DNA of 64,000 bases from Kocuria soli (GTDB lineage Bacteria > Actinomycetota > Actinomycetes > Actinomycetales > Micrococcaceae), in NCBI RefSeq assembly GCF_003797835.1, contig NZ_RKMF01000015.1:1-64000 (forward strand), given 5' to 3'. The notes beneath the pieces are model-generated. The model was not told the origin of the DNA and did no database searches. It worked only from the letters and a program-made list of their open reading frames with translations. Below are positions 1 through 8,822 of this stretch, piece after piece. The first letter of the stretch is position 1, and each line of letters starts with the position of its first letter. Both the position numbers and the translations under genes were made by a program.

Positions 1-118
1 TATTACTCACCCGTTCGCCACTAATCCACGGTGCAAGCACCGCTTCATCGTTCGACTTGCATGTGTTAAGCACGCCGCCAGCGTTCGTCCTGAGCCAGGA
101 TCAAACTCTCCGTCAAAA
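1..118 (-). rRNA. rrs: 16S ribosomal RNA, 5' end (partial)
   Basis: Read on the minus strand this is the conserved start of bacterial 16S rRNA: GAGTTTGATCCTGGCTCAG near 90-110, then the GCGTGCTTAACACATGCAAG block and GTGGCGAACGGGTGAGTAA. Only about 118 nt are in the window; the gene continues off the left edge. The V1 segment with a short GGTGCTTGCACC-type hairpin is of Micrococcaceae style but does not settle the genus. The exact mature 5' end is placed by analogy with other actinobacteria. Confidence 0.97.
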
Positions 119-244
119 AACAAAACATGTTTCAACGAAAACATCAAAACCCGGCCGAAAACCCACCCCACGATCACGGGAACGAAACCCCAGGGCAGGC
201 ATCAACCAAACAAACAAAAAATTTGGTATCAACAAACAAACAAA

Positions 245-266
245 ACACTATTGAGTTCTCAAACAA
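245..266 (-). promoter_or_regulatory. rRNA leader element (TTGTTTGAGAACTCAATAG)
   Basis: On the minus strand, about 130 nt before mature 16S, the leader carries TTGTTTGAGAACTCAATAG, a sequence found in the same place in many actinobacterial rRNA leaders, where it is thought to act in antitermination or RNase III processing. The surrounding leader (120-260) is unusually A/T rich for this genome, with repeated GTTTGTTT tracts. Confidence 0.6.
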
Positions 267-381
267 CAGGACGGTCGAGGGCTTTGTCGCCACCGCATGC
301 TGAGCAACCGAAGTTTCCTTCGTGATCTGCGTCAGTGTGCGGCTCGTTCGGTGCTTCTGCACCTCGCCGAAGTGCTCCACT

Positions 382-411
382 ACTCTACCGATCCGGTGTC
401 CTCGGCGTCAA
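382..411 (-). promoter_or_regulatory. Likely rRNA operon promoter
   Basis: Minus-strand reading gives TTGACG (411-406), an 18-nt spacer and TAGAGT (387-382), a good match to the housekeeping sigma factor consensus. It lies about 260 nt upstream of mature 16S, a normal distance for an actinobacterial rRNA promoter. Further promoters may lie in 412-540 but I see none as clear. Confidence 0.6.
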
Positions 412-540
412 CTCCGCCTGTCAGGCGGGTGAACTCCTCGGAGACTTCCCGTTTCGGTCGGCCTTCCCTTTCGGTGGGCCGCCGGAGCAACGAGGTGAAA
501 CAGTACACGCGGCATCGGGCCCGCGCAAATGACCGAACGG

Positions 541-581
541 CCGCGGCCCGCACCCCTCATACGACGGGGTGCGGGCCGCGG
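541..581 (-). terminator. Hairpin between glgB and the rRNA operon
   Basis: A perfect 16-bp inverted repeat (arms 541-556 and 566-581, 9-nt loop) lies just past the 3' end of the minus-strand glg genes and before the rRNA promoter. It lacks a strong U-run. Its position suggests it stops glg transcription from running into the rRNA operon. Confidence 0.65.
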
Positions 582-646
582 GCGTTCGCCTTCGGGACCC
601 GCTTCGGTCGGTCCAACGAGATCCCGGCTACTGCCTGCTGTGGGGG

Positions 647-3600
647 TCACTTCCCCACGGGACGCAGCCACAGTGCGGCCAGCGGCGGGACCGTGATGTT
701 CGCGTGGGCTGGCTGAGCGTAGTGCGGCTCCTGCACTGCGACGATCTTCCCGCCGTTGCCCACGCCCGACCCGCCGTAGATCTCGGCGTCGGAGTTCAGG
801 ACTTCCTCCCATTCGCCCGCCATGGGCAGGGCGACGCGGTAGTCGTGGTGCGGGTTACCGGCAAAGTTGACCACGCACACCAGGGGGTTGCCTTCCCGAT
901 CCCACCGTGCGAAGGAGAGCGTGTTGCGCTGGGCGTCGTTCGCGTCCAGCCACGTGAACCCGTCGGGCGTGTTGTCCTGGGCCCACAGCGCCGGGGTGTC
1001 CTTGTAGACCTCGTTGACCCGGGAGACCAGGTTCTGCACGCCCCGGTGTGGTTCGGTGTCGGCCAGCCACCAGTCCAGGCTGCGTTCGTTGTTCCACTCG
1101 GCTTCCTGGGCGAACTCCTGCCCCATGAACACCAGCTGCTTGCCCGGATGAGCCCACATGAAGGCCAAGTAGGCGCGCACCCCGGCAAGTTGCTTCCAAC
1201 GGTCGCCCGGCATCTTGCGCAGGAGGGAGCCCTTTCCGTAGACGACCTCGTCGTGCGAAATCGGCAGGATGAAGTTCTCCGAGTAGGCGTACACGAGCGA
1301 GAAGGTCAGCTTCCCGTGGTGGTAGTGCCGGTACATCGGGTCTTCCGCCACGTACTCCAGGGAGTCGTGCATCCAACCCATGTTCCACTTGATGCCGAAG
1401 CCCAGACCGTTGTTCTCGGTCGGCTGCGTGACGCCCGGGAAGGCGGTGGATTCCTCGGCGATCATCACGATGCCCGGGTTGCGCCGGTACGCCGTGGCGT
1501 TGGCCTCCTGCAGGAACGCGATGGCTTCCAGGTTCTCCCGCCCGCCGTACTGGTTGGGTGCCCATTCGCCGTCTTCGCGGGAGTAGTCCAGGTACAGCAT
1601 CGAGGCCACCGCATCGACCCGCAGACCGTCCACGTGGAACTCTTCGAGCCAGTAGAGGGCGTTGGCCACCAGGAAGTTGCGCACCTCCGTACGGCCGTAG
1701 TCGAAGATCAACGTGCCCCAGTCCTTGTGTTCGCCACGGCGGGGATCCGGGTGTTCGTAGACCGGTTCGCCGTCGAACTTGGCCAGCGCCCAGTCGTCCT
1801 TGGGGAAGTGCCCGGGCACCCAGTCGACCAGGACCCCGATGCCCGCTTCGTGCAGGGCATTGACCAGGTACTTGAAGTCATCGGGGTCACCGAACCGCGA
1901 CGACGGCGCGTAGTAACCCGTGACCTGATAACCCCAGGACCCGCCGAACGGGTGTTCGGCCACCGGCATGAACTCCACGTGCGTGAAGCCGTGCGTGCGG
2001 ACGTAGTCCACGAGTTCCGTGGCCAGGTCCCGGTAGGACAGGCCCTGGCGCCAGGAGGCGATGTGGACTTCGTAGACGCTCATGGGCGAGTTGTGGGGAT
2101 CGGTCTCCGCACGACGCGTCATCCAGGCGTCATCGGTGAACTCGTAGCCGCCGTCCCACACACGCGATCCGGTGCGCGGGGGTTCCTCCGTCCAGCGCGC
2201 CATGGGGTCTGCCTTGTCCCGCCACTGGCCGTCCTTGCCCAGCAAGCGGTACTTGTAGGTGGTGCCCACGCCAACCCCGGGGATGAAGACCTCCCAGACG
2301 CCGCTGCCGCCCAGCGAGCGCATGGCGTGTTCGGTGCCGTCCCAACCGTTGAAGTCACCGATGACCCGGACAGCTTGTGCGTTGGGGGCCCACACGGCGA
2401 AGCTCGTGCCCTTGATCTCGCCGAAGGACGAGGACCAGGACCGGACGTGGGAACCGAGGGCGTCCCACAACGTCTCGTGGCGTCCCTCCCCGATCAGGTG
2501 CAGGTCCAGGTCCCCGAGCGTCGGCGCGTACCGGTAGGGGTCGTCGAGTTCGACCGGCTCCTGCTCACCCCAGGTGACGAGCAGTCGGTAGTCGGGGACG
2601 CCGTCGCCGTCGGCGGGTACCCGGCCCGTGAAGATGCCGCCCCATTCGTGGCTGAGGCGGTGCGTGCTGCCGTCGGCGAGTACCGCCGAGACCTCCTTCG
2701 CGAACCTGCGCAGGGTTCGGATGATCACGGTCCCGTCGCCGGCGGGGTGCGCACCAAGGATCTGGTGGGGGTCGTAATACCGACCCTCGGCGACAGCGGC
2801 CAGGACGTCCTCGGAGACGGTGTGTTCCACGGGGTGCTCACTTCCGGTGTGTTCGGGCTCTGCGGGGGGATCCGCGGGCGATGTTTCGGGCGACATTACT
2901 GGTGACGTCTGCGTTTGCGGCAGTGCATCGGGACCGGCCGGTGGTGCGGTTACGGAGCCCTCGGTGGACGGTGTGGCGGGTGCCGTTGATCCGTCCGCGG
3001 GCGTGGCCTGAGACGTACTCGCGACCGGACGCAACGCAGTTTCAACCGCCTGTGCGGGCACGTCCACCCAGCTCGGACGGTTGCGTGATTCGTACACCAG
3101 CTCGTAGAGGGCCTTGTCCAGCCACAGGGCACGGAAGACAGGATCCTGCCGGTCTACGGGCCTATGGCTGACCTCCGACCAGCCCTCAAGGAACGCGTCG
3201 GCCGCCGATTCACCCCACTGGGTGCGATCGGCACCGGCGGCTTTCTGGCCGAAGGCCGCCGCATAGTCCAGCGATCGCAGCATTCCGACGACGTCGCGCA
3301 GCGCCAGGTCGGGCAGCACACGCTCGTGGATGGGCCGCAGGGGCTCGCCCTCGAAATCCAGGATGCGATACGCGCCGTCCGCGCCCCGGAGAACCTGCCC
3401 CAGGTGGTAGTCACCGTGGATGCGCTGCAGGGGTGGCAGCTTGCACGCGGCATCGAGTTCGGTCAGTGCGCCGTCGAACTGCGTGGAGTCCTGGTCGAAC
3501 CGGGGCGAGAGCTCCTCGCGAGCCCAGTCGATCCGTTGCCGGATCGCGCCCAAGAGGCTCCGGCGTTGTTCGTCGTCGGGCTTCTTGGCCCCGAAAGCAC

Positions 3601-4471
3601 TGACCAGGTCGCGATGCATCCGGGCCGTCGCACGGCCGAGTTCACGAGCCTCAGTGGTGAAATCCTGTCCGGCCGTGGCTGCTTCCACGGCTCCGGCCCA
3701 CGCGTCCGAAGCGCCGTCGATCAGTTCGGTGACGACGACGACCTGACCCGTGGCGTCGCCCGAGTCCGCGGCCCAGGTGAGGTCGGCCCATCCCCAGGTC
3801 CTGGGGACCACGGAGCACCCGAGATCCGTCAGTTCGCGGCCGACTTCCACGTCCGGGTTGGCTCCGGGAGAGACCACGCGGAAGAACTTGAGGATCACTG
3901 CGGCCTCGCCTGGTTCGGTCGGGCGCACGATCACGGAGGTGTTGGACTGTTCCGCGGAGATGACCTGTACCTGGTCCTCGGAACGTACGGCGCTGACGGC
4001 GTTCAAGGAGCCGTTGGCGGCCCCCACCAATCCGTGTTCTCCGGTGCCGACGCGGCCGTTGTTCCGCATGAGAGCGAGCGTGGCCTCCAGGAACCGGGGG
4101 TCGTCGACGGCCTCCCGGACCTCCACGGTACCGCGGCTGGTTCGCACGGACCCGATGCTGCTCCCGCTCCCGGCGGTGCCGAAGGTCAACGGAACCTGCA
4201 TGAGCTCGCTCCGGCCGTTCAGTTCGGCGCGGACGAGGTACAGGACGTGCACGTCGTCTGCAGGCCCGGCGTCGATGTGCCCGGCGTCGGTCTGCCCGGC
4301 GGAATCGGTGTCCGGAGAAGCCGTGGGGACCGGTACTTCAGCGATGACCGAGACGCGGGGAGACCCTGCTGCGGCGTCGAACGGGAACCAGCGGCGAGTG
4401 GGCAGCCAAGCGGTCAGGAGCTCTTCGAGCGCCCCGGGGACTCGTTCGGGAAGTGTGGCGGTGGTACTCAA
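647..4471 (-). CDS. glgB: Fused maltokinase / 1,4-alpha-glucan branching enzyme
   Basis: A two-enzyme fusion of about 1274 aa. The N-terminal half (to about residue 480) is a maltokinase (Mak/Pep2): HGDYHLGQVL near residue 352 is the kinase catalytic loop, followed by an ILDFEGEP metal-binding motif. It would phosphorylate maltose from TreS to maltose-1-phosphate for GlgE. A Pro/Thr/Glu-rich linker (about 485-550) joins it to a GH13 branching enzyme with GLRVDAV (nucleophile Asp, about 953), IAEES (acid Glu, about 1005) and PISHDEV (about 1072). I prefer the TTG start at 4471, six bases after a strong AGGAGGG at 4483-4477; an ATG at 4525 is in frame but lacks a good ribosome binding site. It is the last gene before the rRNA operon, downstream of treS. 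Confidence 0.93.
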   Translation of the reverse strand: MSTTATLPERVPGALEELLTAWLPTRRWFPFDAAAGSPRVSVIAEVPVPTASPDTDSAGQTDAGHIDAGPADDVHVLYLVRAELNGRSELMQVPLTFGTAGSGSSIGSVRTSRGTVEVREAVDDPRFLEATLALMRNNGRVGTGEHGLVGAANGSLNAVSAVRSEDQVQVISAEQSNTSVIVRPTEPGEAAVILKFFRVVSPGANPDVEVGRELTDLGCSVVPRTWGWADLTWAADSGDATGQVVVVTELIDGASDAWAGAVEAATAGQDFTTEARELGRATARMHRDLVSAFGAKKPDDEQRRSLLGAIRQRIDWAREELSPRFDQDSTQFDGALTELDAACKLPPLQRIHGDYHLGQVLRGADGAYRILDFEGEPLRPIHERVLPDLALRDVVGMLRSLDYAAAFGQKAAGADRTQWGESAADAFLEGWSEVSHRPVDRQDPVFRALWLDKALYELVYESRNRPSWVDVPAQAVETALRPVASTSQATPADGSTAPATPSTEGSVTAPPAGPDALPQTQTSPVMSPETSPADPPAEPEHTGSEHPVEHTVSEDVLAAVAEGRYYDPHQILGAHPAGDGTVIIRTLRRFAKEVSAVLADGSTHRLSHEWGGIFTGRVPADGDGVPDYRLLVTWGEQEPVELDDPYRYAPTLGDLDLHLIGEGRHETLWDALGSHVRSWSSSFGEIKGTSFAVWAPNAQAVRVIGDFNGWDGTEHAMRSLGGSGVWEVFIPGVGVGTTYKYRLLGKDGQWRDKADPMARWTEEPPRTGSRVWDGGYEFTDDAWMTRRAETDPHNSPMSVYEVHIASWRQGLSYRDLATELVDYVRTHGFTHVEFMPVAEHPFGGSWGYQVTGYYAPSSRFGDPDDFKYLVNALHEAGIGVLVDWVPGHFPKDDWALAKFDGEPVYEHPDPRRGEHKDWGTLIFDYGRTEVRNFLVANALYWLEEFHVDGLRVDAVASMLYLDYSREDGEWAPNQYGGRENLEAIAFLQEANATAYRRNPGIVMIAEESTAFPGVTQPTENNGLGFGIKWNMGWMHDSLEYVAEDPMYRHYHHGKLTFSLVYAYSENFILPISHDEVVYGKGSLLRKMPGDRWKQLAGVRAYLAFMWAHPGKQLVFMGQEFAQEAEWNNERSLDWWLADTEPHRGVQNLVSRVNEVYKDTPALWAQDNTPDGFTWLDANDAQRNTLSFARWDREGNPLVCVVNFAGNPHHDYRVALPMAGEWEEVLNSDAEIYGGSGVGNGGKIVAVQEPHYAQPAHANITVPPLAALWLRPVGK

Positions 4472-4581
4472 CGGAGCCCTCCTGATCGTGGAATCCTGGT
4501 GGTCGAATCCTGGTAGTCGAAACATGCCATGGTGCGGGTCAACGCCGTGGTTCGGCCCGATTCCACATGGTGTGCATCCCG

Positions 4582-6360
4582 TCAGCCCAGGGACGAGACG
4601 ATCGGCAGTGCCCGGGTCTCCGGTTGGTTGCCGTCGGCGTCGGGAGCCCCGCGTAGGCGCAGCCAGTAGAAGTCCTGCGTTCCCAGGGTGACGTGGAAGT
4701 TCCCGTCGTTGCCCACGGCGCCGAACGTCTCTCCCCCGAAGACCTCGCGCAAGCCCCGGCCCGCGTACTCGGCCAGGTCCAGCGTGGCCCTCGCCGGGGT
4801 GTGCGACAGGTTGAACACACAGATCAGGGTCTCCGACTGCGGAGCGTGTTTGTCCCCGTCCTCGGCTCGGTAGTCACGGACGAAAGCCAGCACGGACTCG
4901 TGGTCGGTGGGCACGTTGCGGTAGTCACCCATGCCGAATGCGGGGTGTTCGCGGCGGACCAAGAGCATGCGCCGGATCCAGTGCAACAGCGACGACGAGG
5001 AGGCGAGCTGGGCCTCCACGTTCGTCTGCGTGAAGTTGTGGACCAGGGACTGCACCACGGGCAGGTAGAGCTTGCCGGGATCCGCCGTGGAGAACCCCGC
5101 GTTGCGGTCCGGAGTCCACTGCATCGGAGTCCGTGAGGCGTCCCGGTCCTCGAGCCAGATGTTGTCGCCCATTCCGATCTCGTCCCCGTAGTACAGGAAC
5201 GGGCTGCCCGGCATGGCGAACAGGAGGGCGTGGATCAGCTCCGTCTCCGCCCGGGAGTTGTCCAGCAACGTGGCCAGACGGCGCCGGATGCCCACGTTGG
5301 CACGCATCCGGGAGTCCGGGGCGTACCAGCCCAACATGGCCTGGCGCTCCTCCGGAGTGACCATCTCCAGGGTCAGCTCGTCATGGTTGCGCAGGAACGT
5401 TCCCCATTGGGTCCCGTTGGGGATGGCCGGGGTGTTGTCCATGGTCTCCACGATGGGGGCCGCCTTCTGGTCCCGCAGGGCGTAGAAGATCCGCGGCATG
5501 ATCGGGAAGTGGAAGCACATGTGGCACTCGGGGTCCTCCTCGCTGCCGTAGTACTCGACCACTTCCTCGGGCGGCTGATTGGCCTCCGCGATGATCACGC
5601 GCCCCGGGTACTGTTCGTCGACCATGCGACGCAACCGCACCAGGAAGTCGTGGGTTCCCGGGAGGTTCTCGCAGTTGGTGCCGTCTTCCTCGACCAGGTA
5701 CGGGATCGCGTCGGCCCGGAACCCGTCGATCCCCATGTCCAGCCAGAACTTGACGACGTCGAAGACCGCTTCCTCGACCTTGGGGTTCTCGAAGTTGAGA
5801 TCGGGCTGGTGGGAGAAGAACCGGTGCCAGAAGAACTGCCGCCGTACGGGGTCGAAGGTCCAGTTGGACTCCTCGGTGTCCACGAAGATGATGCGCGCGT
5901 CCTGGTACAACTCGTCCGTGTCCGACCAGACGTAGAAGTCCCCGTACGGGCCCTCGGGATCCTCCCTGGAGGCCTGGAACCAGGGGTGCTGGTCCGAGGT
6001 GTGGTTCAGCGGAAGGTCGGTGATGACCCGCAGCCCCCGGGCGTGCGCCTCGGCGACCAGCCGCTTGAAGTCCGACACCGTTCCGAACTCGTCCAGGACC
6101 GAGTAGTAGTCCGAGATGTCGTACCCGCCGTCACGCAGCGGCGACTCGTAGAACGGTGGGATCCACAGGCAGTCGATTCCCAGCCACTGCAGGTAGTCCA
6201 GCTTGTCGATCAACCCGGAGAAATCCCCCGACCCGTCGCCGTTGGCGTCCGAGAAGGCCCGGACCAAGACCTCGTAGAAGACGGCCTTGCGGAACCAGTC
6301 GGGATCGTGGGAGATTCCCGGGGCGTTGATCCCGAAGTTGGAAGGATTGATGGCGTTCAC
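4582..6360 (-). CDS. treS: Trehalose synthase (maltose alpha-D-glucosyltransferase)
   Basis: A 592-aa GH13 enzyme that interconverts trehalose and maltose. Seen in the sequence: the TreS-type opening WFRKAVFYEVLVRAF, then GFRADAIP (nucleophile Asp), IIAEANQ (acid Glu) and FLRNHDEL (third catalytic Asp). Length is normal for TreS without a fused kinase; in this genome the kinase sits on GlgB instead. The GTG start at 6360 has AGGAGA 9 nt upstream. Lies between glgE and the mak-glgB fusion, so maltose made here can be phosphorylated and polymerised by its neighbours. Confidence 0.95.
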   Translation of the reverse strand: MNAINPSNFGINAPGISHDPDWFRKAVFYEVLVRAFSDANGDGSGDFSGLIDKLDYLQWLGIDCLWIPPFYESPLRDGGYDISDYYSVLDEFGTVSDFKRLVAEAHARGLRVITDLPLNHTSDQHPWFQASREDPEGPYGDFYVWSDTDELYQDARIIFVDTEESNWTFDPVRRQFFWHRFFSHQPDLNFENPKVEEAVFDVVKFWLDMGIDGFRADAIPYLVEEDGTNCENLPGTHDFLVRLRRMVDEQYPGRVIIAEANQPPEEVVEYYGSEEDPECHMCFHFPIMPRIFYALRDQKAAPIVETMDNTPAIPNGTQWGTFLRNHDELTLEMVTPEERQAMLGWYAPDSRMRANVGIRRRLATLLDNSRAETELIHALLFAMPGSPFLYYGDEIGMGDNIWLEDRDASRTPMQWTPDRNAGFSTADPGKLYLPVVQSLVHNFTQTNVEAQLASSSSLLHWIRRMLLVRREHPAFGMGDYRNVPTDHESVLAFVRDYRAEDGDKHAPQSETLICVFNLSHTPARATLDLAEYAGRGLREVFGGETFGAVGNDGNFHVTLGTQDFYWLRLRGAPDADGNQPETRALPIVSSLG

Positions 6361-6414
6361 AGAGTCAACTTCTCCTGGGCTACGTCGGTTCGCGCGTCAT
6401 TCGTGCGGGGCGGT

Positions 6415-6453
6415 GAGGGTGTGCTCTCCCCTGCCCGGGGCGAGCACACCCTC
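6415..6453 (-). terminator. Hairpin between glgE and treS
   Basis: Perfect 12-bp inverted repeat GAGGGTGTGCTC / GAGCACACCCTC (6415-6426 and 6442-6453) in the 116-nt gap after glgE. No clear U-run follows in the minus direction, so it may be a partial terminator or an mRNA-stabilising structure that tunes treS relative to glgE. Confidence 0.55.
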
Positions 6454-6476
6454 AGCCTCCTGCTGATTTCTGTCGA

Positions 6477-8672
6477 TTATCGGCTACGGCGCACCTGAAC
6501 AATGTGCACGGGCTCGTAGAACGGGTCGAGTCGCACCCACACGTGCTCGCCCCAGTGCCACGAGGCACCGGTCAGCAGGTCGTCGGCGGCAAAGGTGCCG
6601 TCCTCACCCAGATCCTCCGGGCGCAGCTTCAACGCCGCCAGGTCCAGGTTGATGTTGGCCATGCGCACCGCGTGCGGATCCGTGTTGACGACGACGATCA
6701 GGGTGTCCTCGTGTTCGCCGTCGTCGTCCTGCACCGTCTTGGTCTTGGAGAAGCACAGGACGGCGTCGTCGTCCGTGTTGTGCAGGATGAGGTTCTGCAG
6801 GTCGAGCAGTGCGGGGTGCTCGTGCCGGATCTGGTTGAGGCGGCGCACGTACGGGGCCAAGGAGTCGCCACGTGCCTCGGCGGCGTCGAAGTCCCGGGGG
6901 CGGTACTGGTACTTCTCGTTGTCGTTGGCTTCCTCGGCGCCCGGGCGCTGCACGTTCTCGTACAACTCGTAGCCGGCGTACATGCCCCACAGCGGCGACG
7001 CCGTTGCCGCCAGGGCCGCGCGGATCTTGAAGGCCGGACGCCCGCCCTGGACGAAGTAGTCCGTGAGGATGTCCGGGGTGTTCACGAAGAAGTTGGGACG
7101 GTAGTGCCCGGCGGTCTCCTGCGAGATCTCCCGCAGGTACTCCTCGAGCTCCCACTTGGCGTTGCGCCAGGTGAAGTAGGAATAGGACTGCTGGTAACCG
7201 GCTTTGGCCAACCCCTGCATCATGGCGGGACGGGTGAACGCCTCCGCGAGGAACACCACGCCCGGGTCGACCTTGTGGACCTCTGCCAGCAGCCACTCCC
7301 AGAACCACAGGGGCTTGGTGTGGGGGTTGTCCACGCGGAAGATCCGCACGCCGTGGGACATCCACAGTTTGACGATCCGCAGGACCTCCAGGGAAAGGCC
7401 CTCGGGGTCATTGTCGAAGTTCAGGGGGTAGATGTCCTGGTACTTCTTGGGCGGGTTCTCGGCGTAGGCGATGGTTCCGTCCGCTCGCGTGGTGAACCAT
7501 TCCGGGTGCTCCGTGACCCACGGGTGGTCGGGAGAGGCCTGCAACGCCAGGTCGATCGCGACTTCCAGCCCCAAGGCCTCGGCCCGTGCCACGAAGGCAT
7601 CGAACTCCTCGAAACCGCCGAGGTCCGGGTGAATGGTGTCGTGCCCGCCCTCGGCGGCACCGATGGCCCAGGGCGATCCGGGATCACCGGGGGCGGGGGT
7701 CAGCGAGTTGTTGGGGCCCTTGCGGTGCGCGACACCGATCGGGTGGATCGGCGGCAGGTAGATGACGTCGAAGCCCATTCCGGCCACCGCGTCGAGGCGT
7801 TCCGCCGCCGTGACCAGCGTGCCCGAGCGCCAGCGGCCCGTCTCCGGGTCCCATTCGGCGCCTTCCGAACGCGGGAAGAACTCGTACCAGGCGCCGCGTC
7901 CGGCCTCGTCGCGCTCGACCCGCAACGGGTAGCGCTGCGACGTCGTCACCAGGGCGCGGATCGGCTGGTGCTCCACCGCGGAGAGGATGCCTCGGTCGGT
8001 GGCCTGCGCGAAGCGTTGCCCGGCGGGCACGGAGCGGTCCCGCAAGTGTTCGGCGACTGACGCGAAGTGCCGCCGCTGGGCCTCGGGGCGATCGGTCTCC
8101 TCCGCGGCCCGCTCGAAGACCAGGGCGCCTTCATCCATCATGAGTTCGACGTCCTGGCCGACGGCCAGTTTGATCGACGCGTCGTGGTGCCAGGTGCCGA
8201 AGACGTCGGACCAGCCCTCGACCTCGAAGCTCCAGTCACCGACGGATTCCGGCCGGAGCCATCCTTCGTACCGGTCGGTACCCGGTGCCGTCAGCTTCAT
8301 GGGCACGCGCTGACGCACTTCACCCTGCGGGTCGAAGAGGACCGCGGAGACGCCGAGTGCGTCGTGGCCTTCCCTGAAGACCGTGGCCTGAACCCGGATG
8401 TCCTCCCCGGGCAGTGCGGTCGCGGGGCGTCGCCCTTCGTGCACCACGGGCGAGACCTGTTCGATCGGGATACGCCCGTAGACCAACCCGGAACGGTCCA
8501 GGACCGCCTCGGCCTCGGTGGTACCTGCTGCGGCGGCACCGGTCGCCGGCAGGGGCGAGGACGCCGGGGCCGGTTTCGTGACGGCTCCGTCCGTCGACGA
8601 ACGGCGTGGAGCACGGGGATCGACGGCTTCGGGCTTGATGGCTGCGGGCTTGTTCGAGTCATTCGAAGTCAC
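6477..8672 (-). CDS. glgE: Alpha-1,4-glucan:maltose-1-phosphate maltosyltransferase GlgE
   Basis: A 731-aa GH13_3 enzyme that transfers maltose from maltose-1-phosphate onto alpha-1,4-glucan. The N-terminal beta-sandwich starts at GLVYGRIPIEQVSPVV after a low-complexity Ala/Pro tail of about 60 residues. Catalytic blocks: IFRVDNPHTKP (nucleophile Asp) and VVFLAEAFTRP (acid Glu). GTG start at 8672, with a -10-like TACGGT 7 nt upstream, implying a leaderless message. First gene of the glgE-treS-mak/glgB block and divergent from glgP, so synthesis and breakdown of the glucan start from one intergenic region. Confidence 0.95.
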   Translation of the reverse strand: MTSNDSNKPAAIKPEAVDPRAPRRSSTDGAVTKPAPASSPLPATGAAAAGTTEAEAVLDRSGLVYGRIPIEQVSPVVHEGRRPATALPGEDIRVQATVFREGHDALGVSAVLFDPQGEVRQRVPMKLTAPGTDRYEGWLRPESVGDWSFEVEGWSDVFGTWHHDASIKLAVGQDVELMMDEGALVFERAAEETDRPEAQRRHFASVAEHLRDRSVPAGQRFAQATDRGILSAVEHQPIRALVTTSQRYPLRVERDEAGRGAWYEFFPRSEGAEWDPETGRWRSGTLVTAAERLDAVAGMGFDVIYLPPIHPIGVAHRKGPNNSLTPAPGDPGSPWAIGAAEGGHDTIHPDLGGFEEFDAFVARAEALGLEVAIDLALQASPDHPWVTEHPEWFTTRADGTIAYAENPPKKYQDIYPLNFDNDPEGLSLEVLRIVKLWMSHGVRIFRVDNPHTKPLWFWEWLLAEVHKVDPGVVFLAEAFTRPAMMQGLAKAGYQQSYSYFTWRNAKWELEEYLREISQETAGHYRPNFFVNTPDILTDYFVQGGRPAFKIRAALAATASPLWGMYAGYELYENVQRPGAEEANDNEKYQYRPRDFDAAEARGDSLAPYVRRLNQIRHEHPALLDLQNLILHNTDDDAVLCFSKTKTVQDDDGEHEDTLIVVVNTDPHAVRMANINLDLAALKLRPEDLGEDGTFAADDLLTGASWHWGEHVWVRLDPFYEPVHIVQVRRSR

Positions 8673-8679
8673 ATCTCAC

Positions 8680-8685
8680 ACCGTA
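8680..8685 (-). promoter_or_regulatory. -10 element of a likely leaderless glgE transcript
   Basis: TACGGT on the minus strand, followed by 7 nt and the glgE GTG. No ribosome binding site is present. One of about a dozen cases in the window with this spacing. Confidence 0.45.
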
Positions 8686-8810
8686 GTCAGTCGGACCGCT
8701 CCGGTAGTAGTCGGTCGCGAAAGTAGGACCTGTCCAGCGTCATGCGGAGCCTCACAACCGGTGATCGTGAGAGGACGTGCAACGAAATCGTGCGGCGGCC
8801 CGGCAGCGGC

Positions 8811-8816
8811 TATCCT
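8811..8816 (+). promoter_or_regulatory. -10 element of a likely leaderless glgP transcript
   Basis: TATCCT followed by exactly 6 nt and the GTG at 8823. No Shine-Dalgarno lies upstream of this GTG, which supports leaderless translation and this start choice. Confidence 0.5.
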
Positions 8817-8822
8817 GCGCCT

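Noticed and set aside
569-2905. Long 778-aa open frame opposite glgB
   Set aside because: It is the antisense reading of a recognised branching enzyme; high-GC codon bias leaves such frames open and its product is not like any protein.
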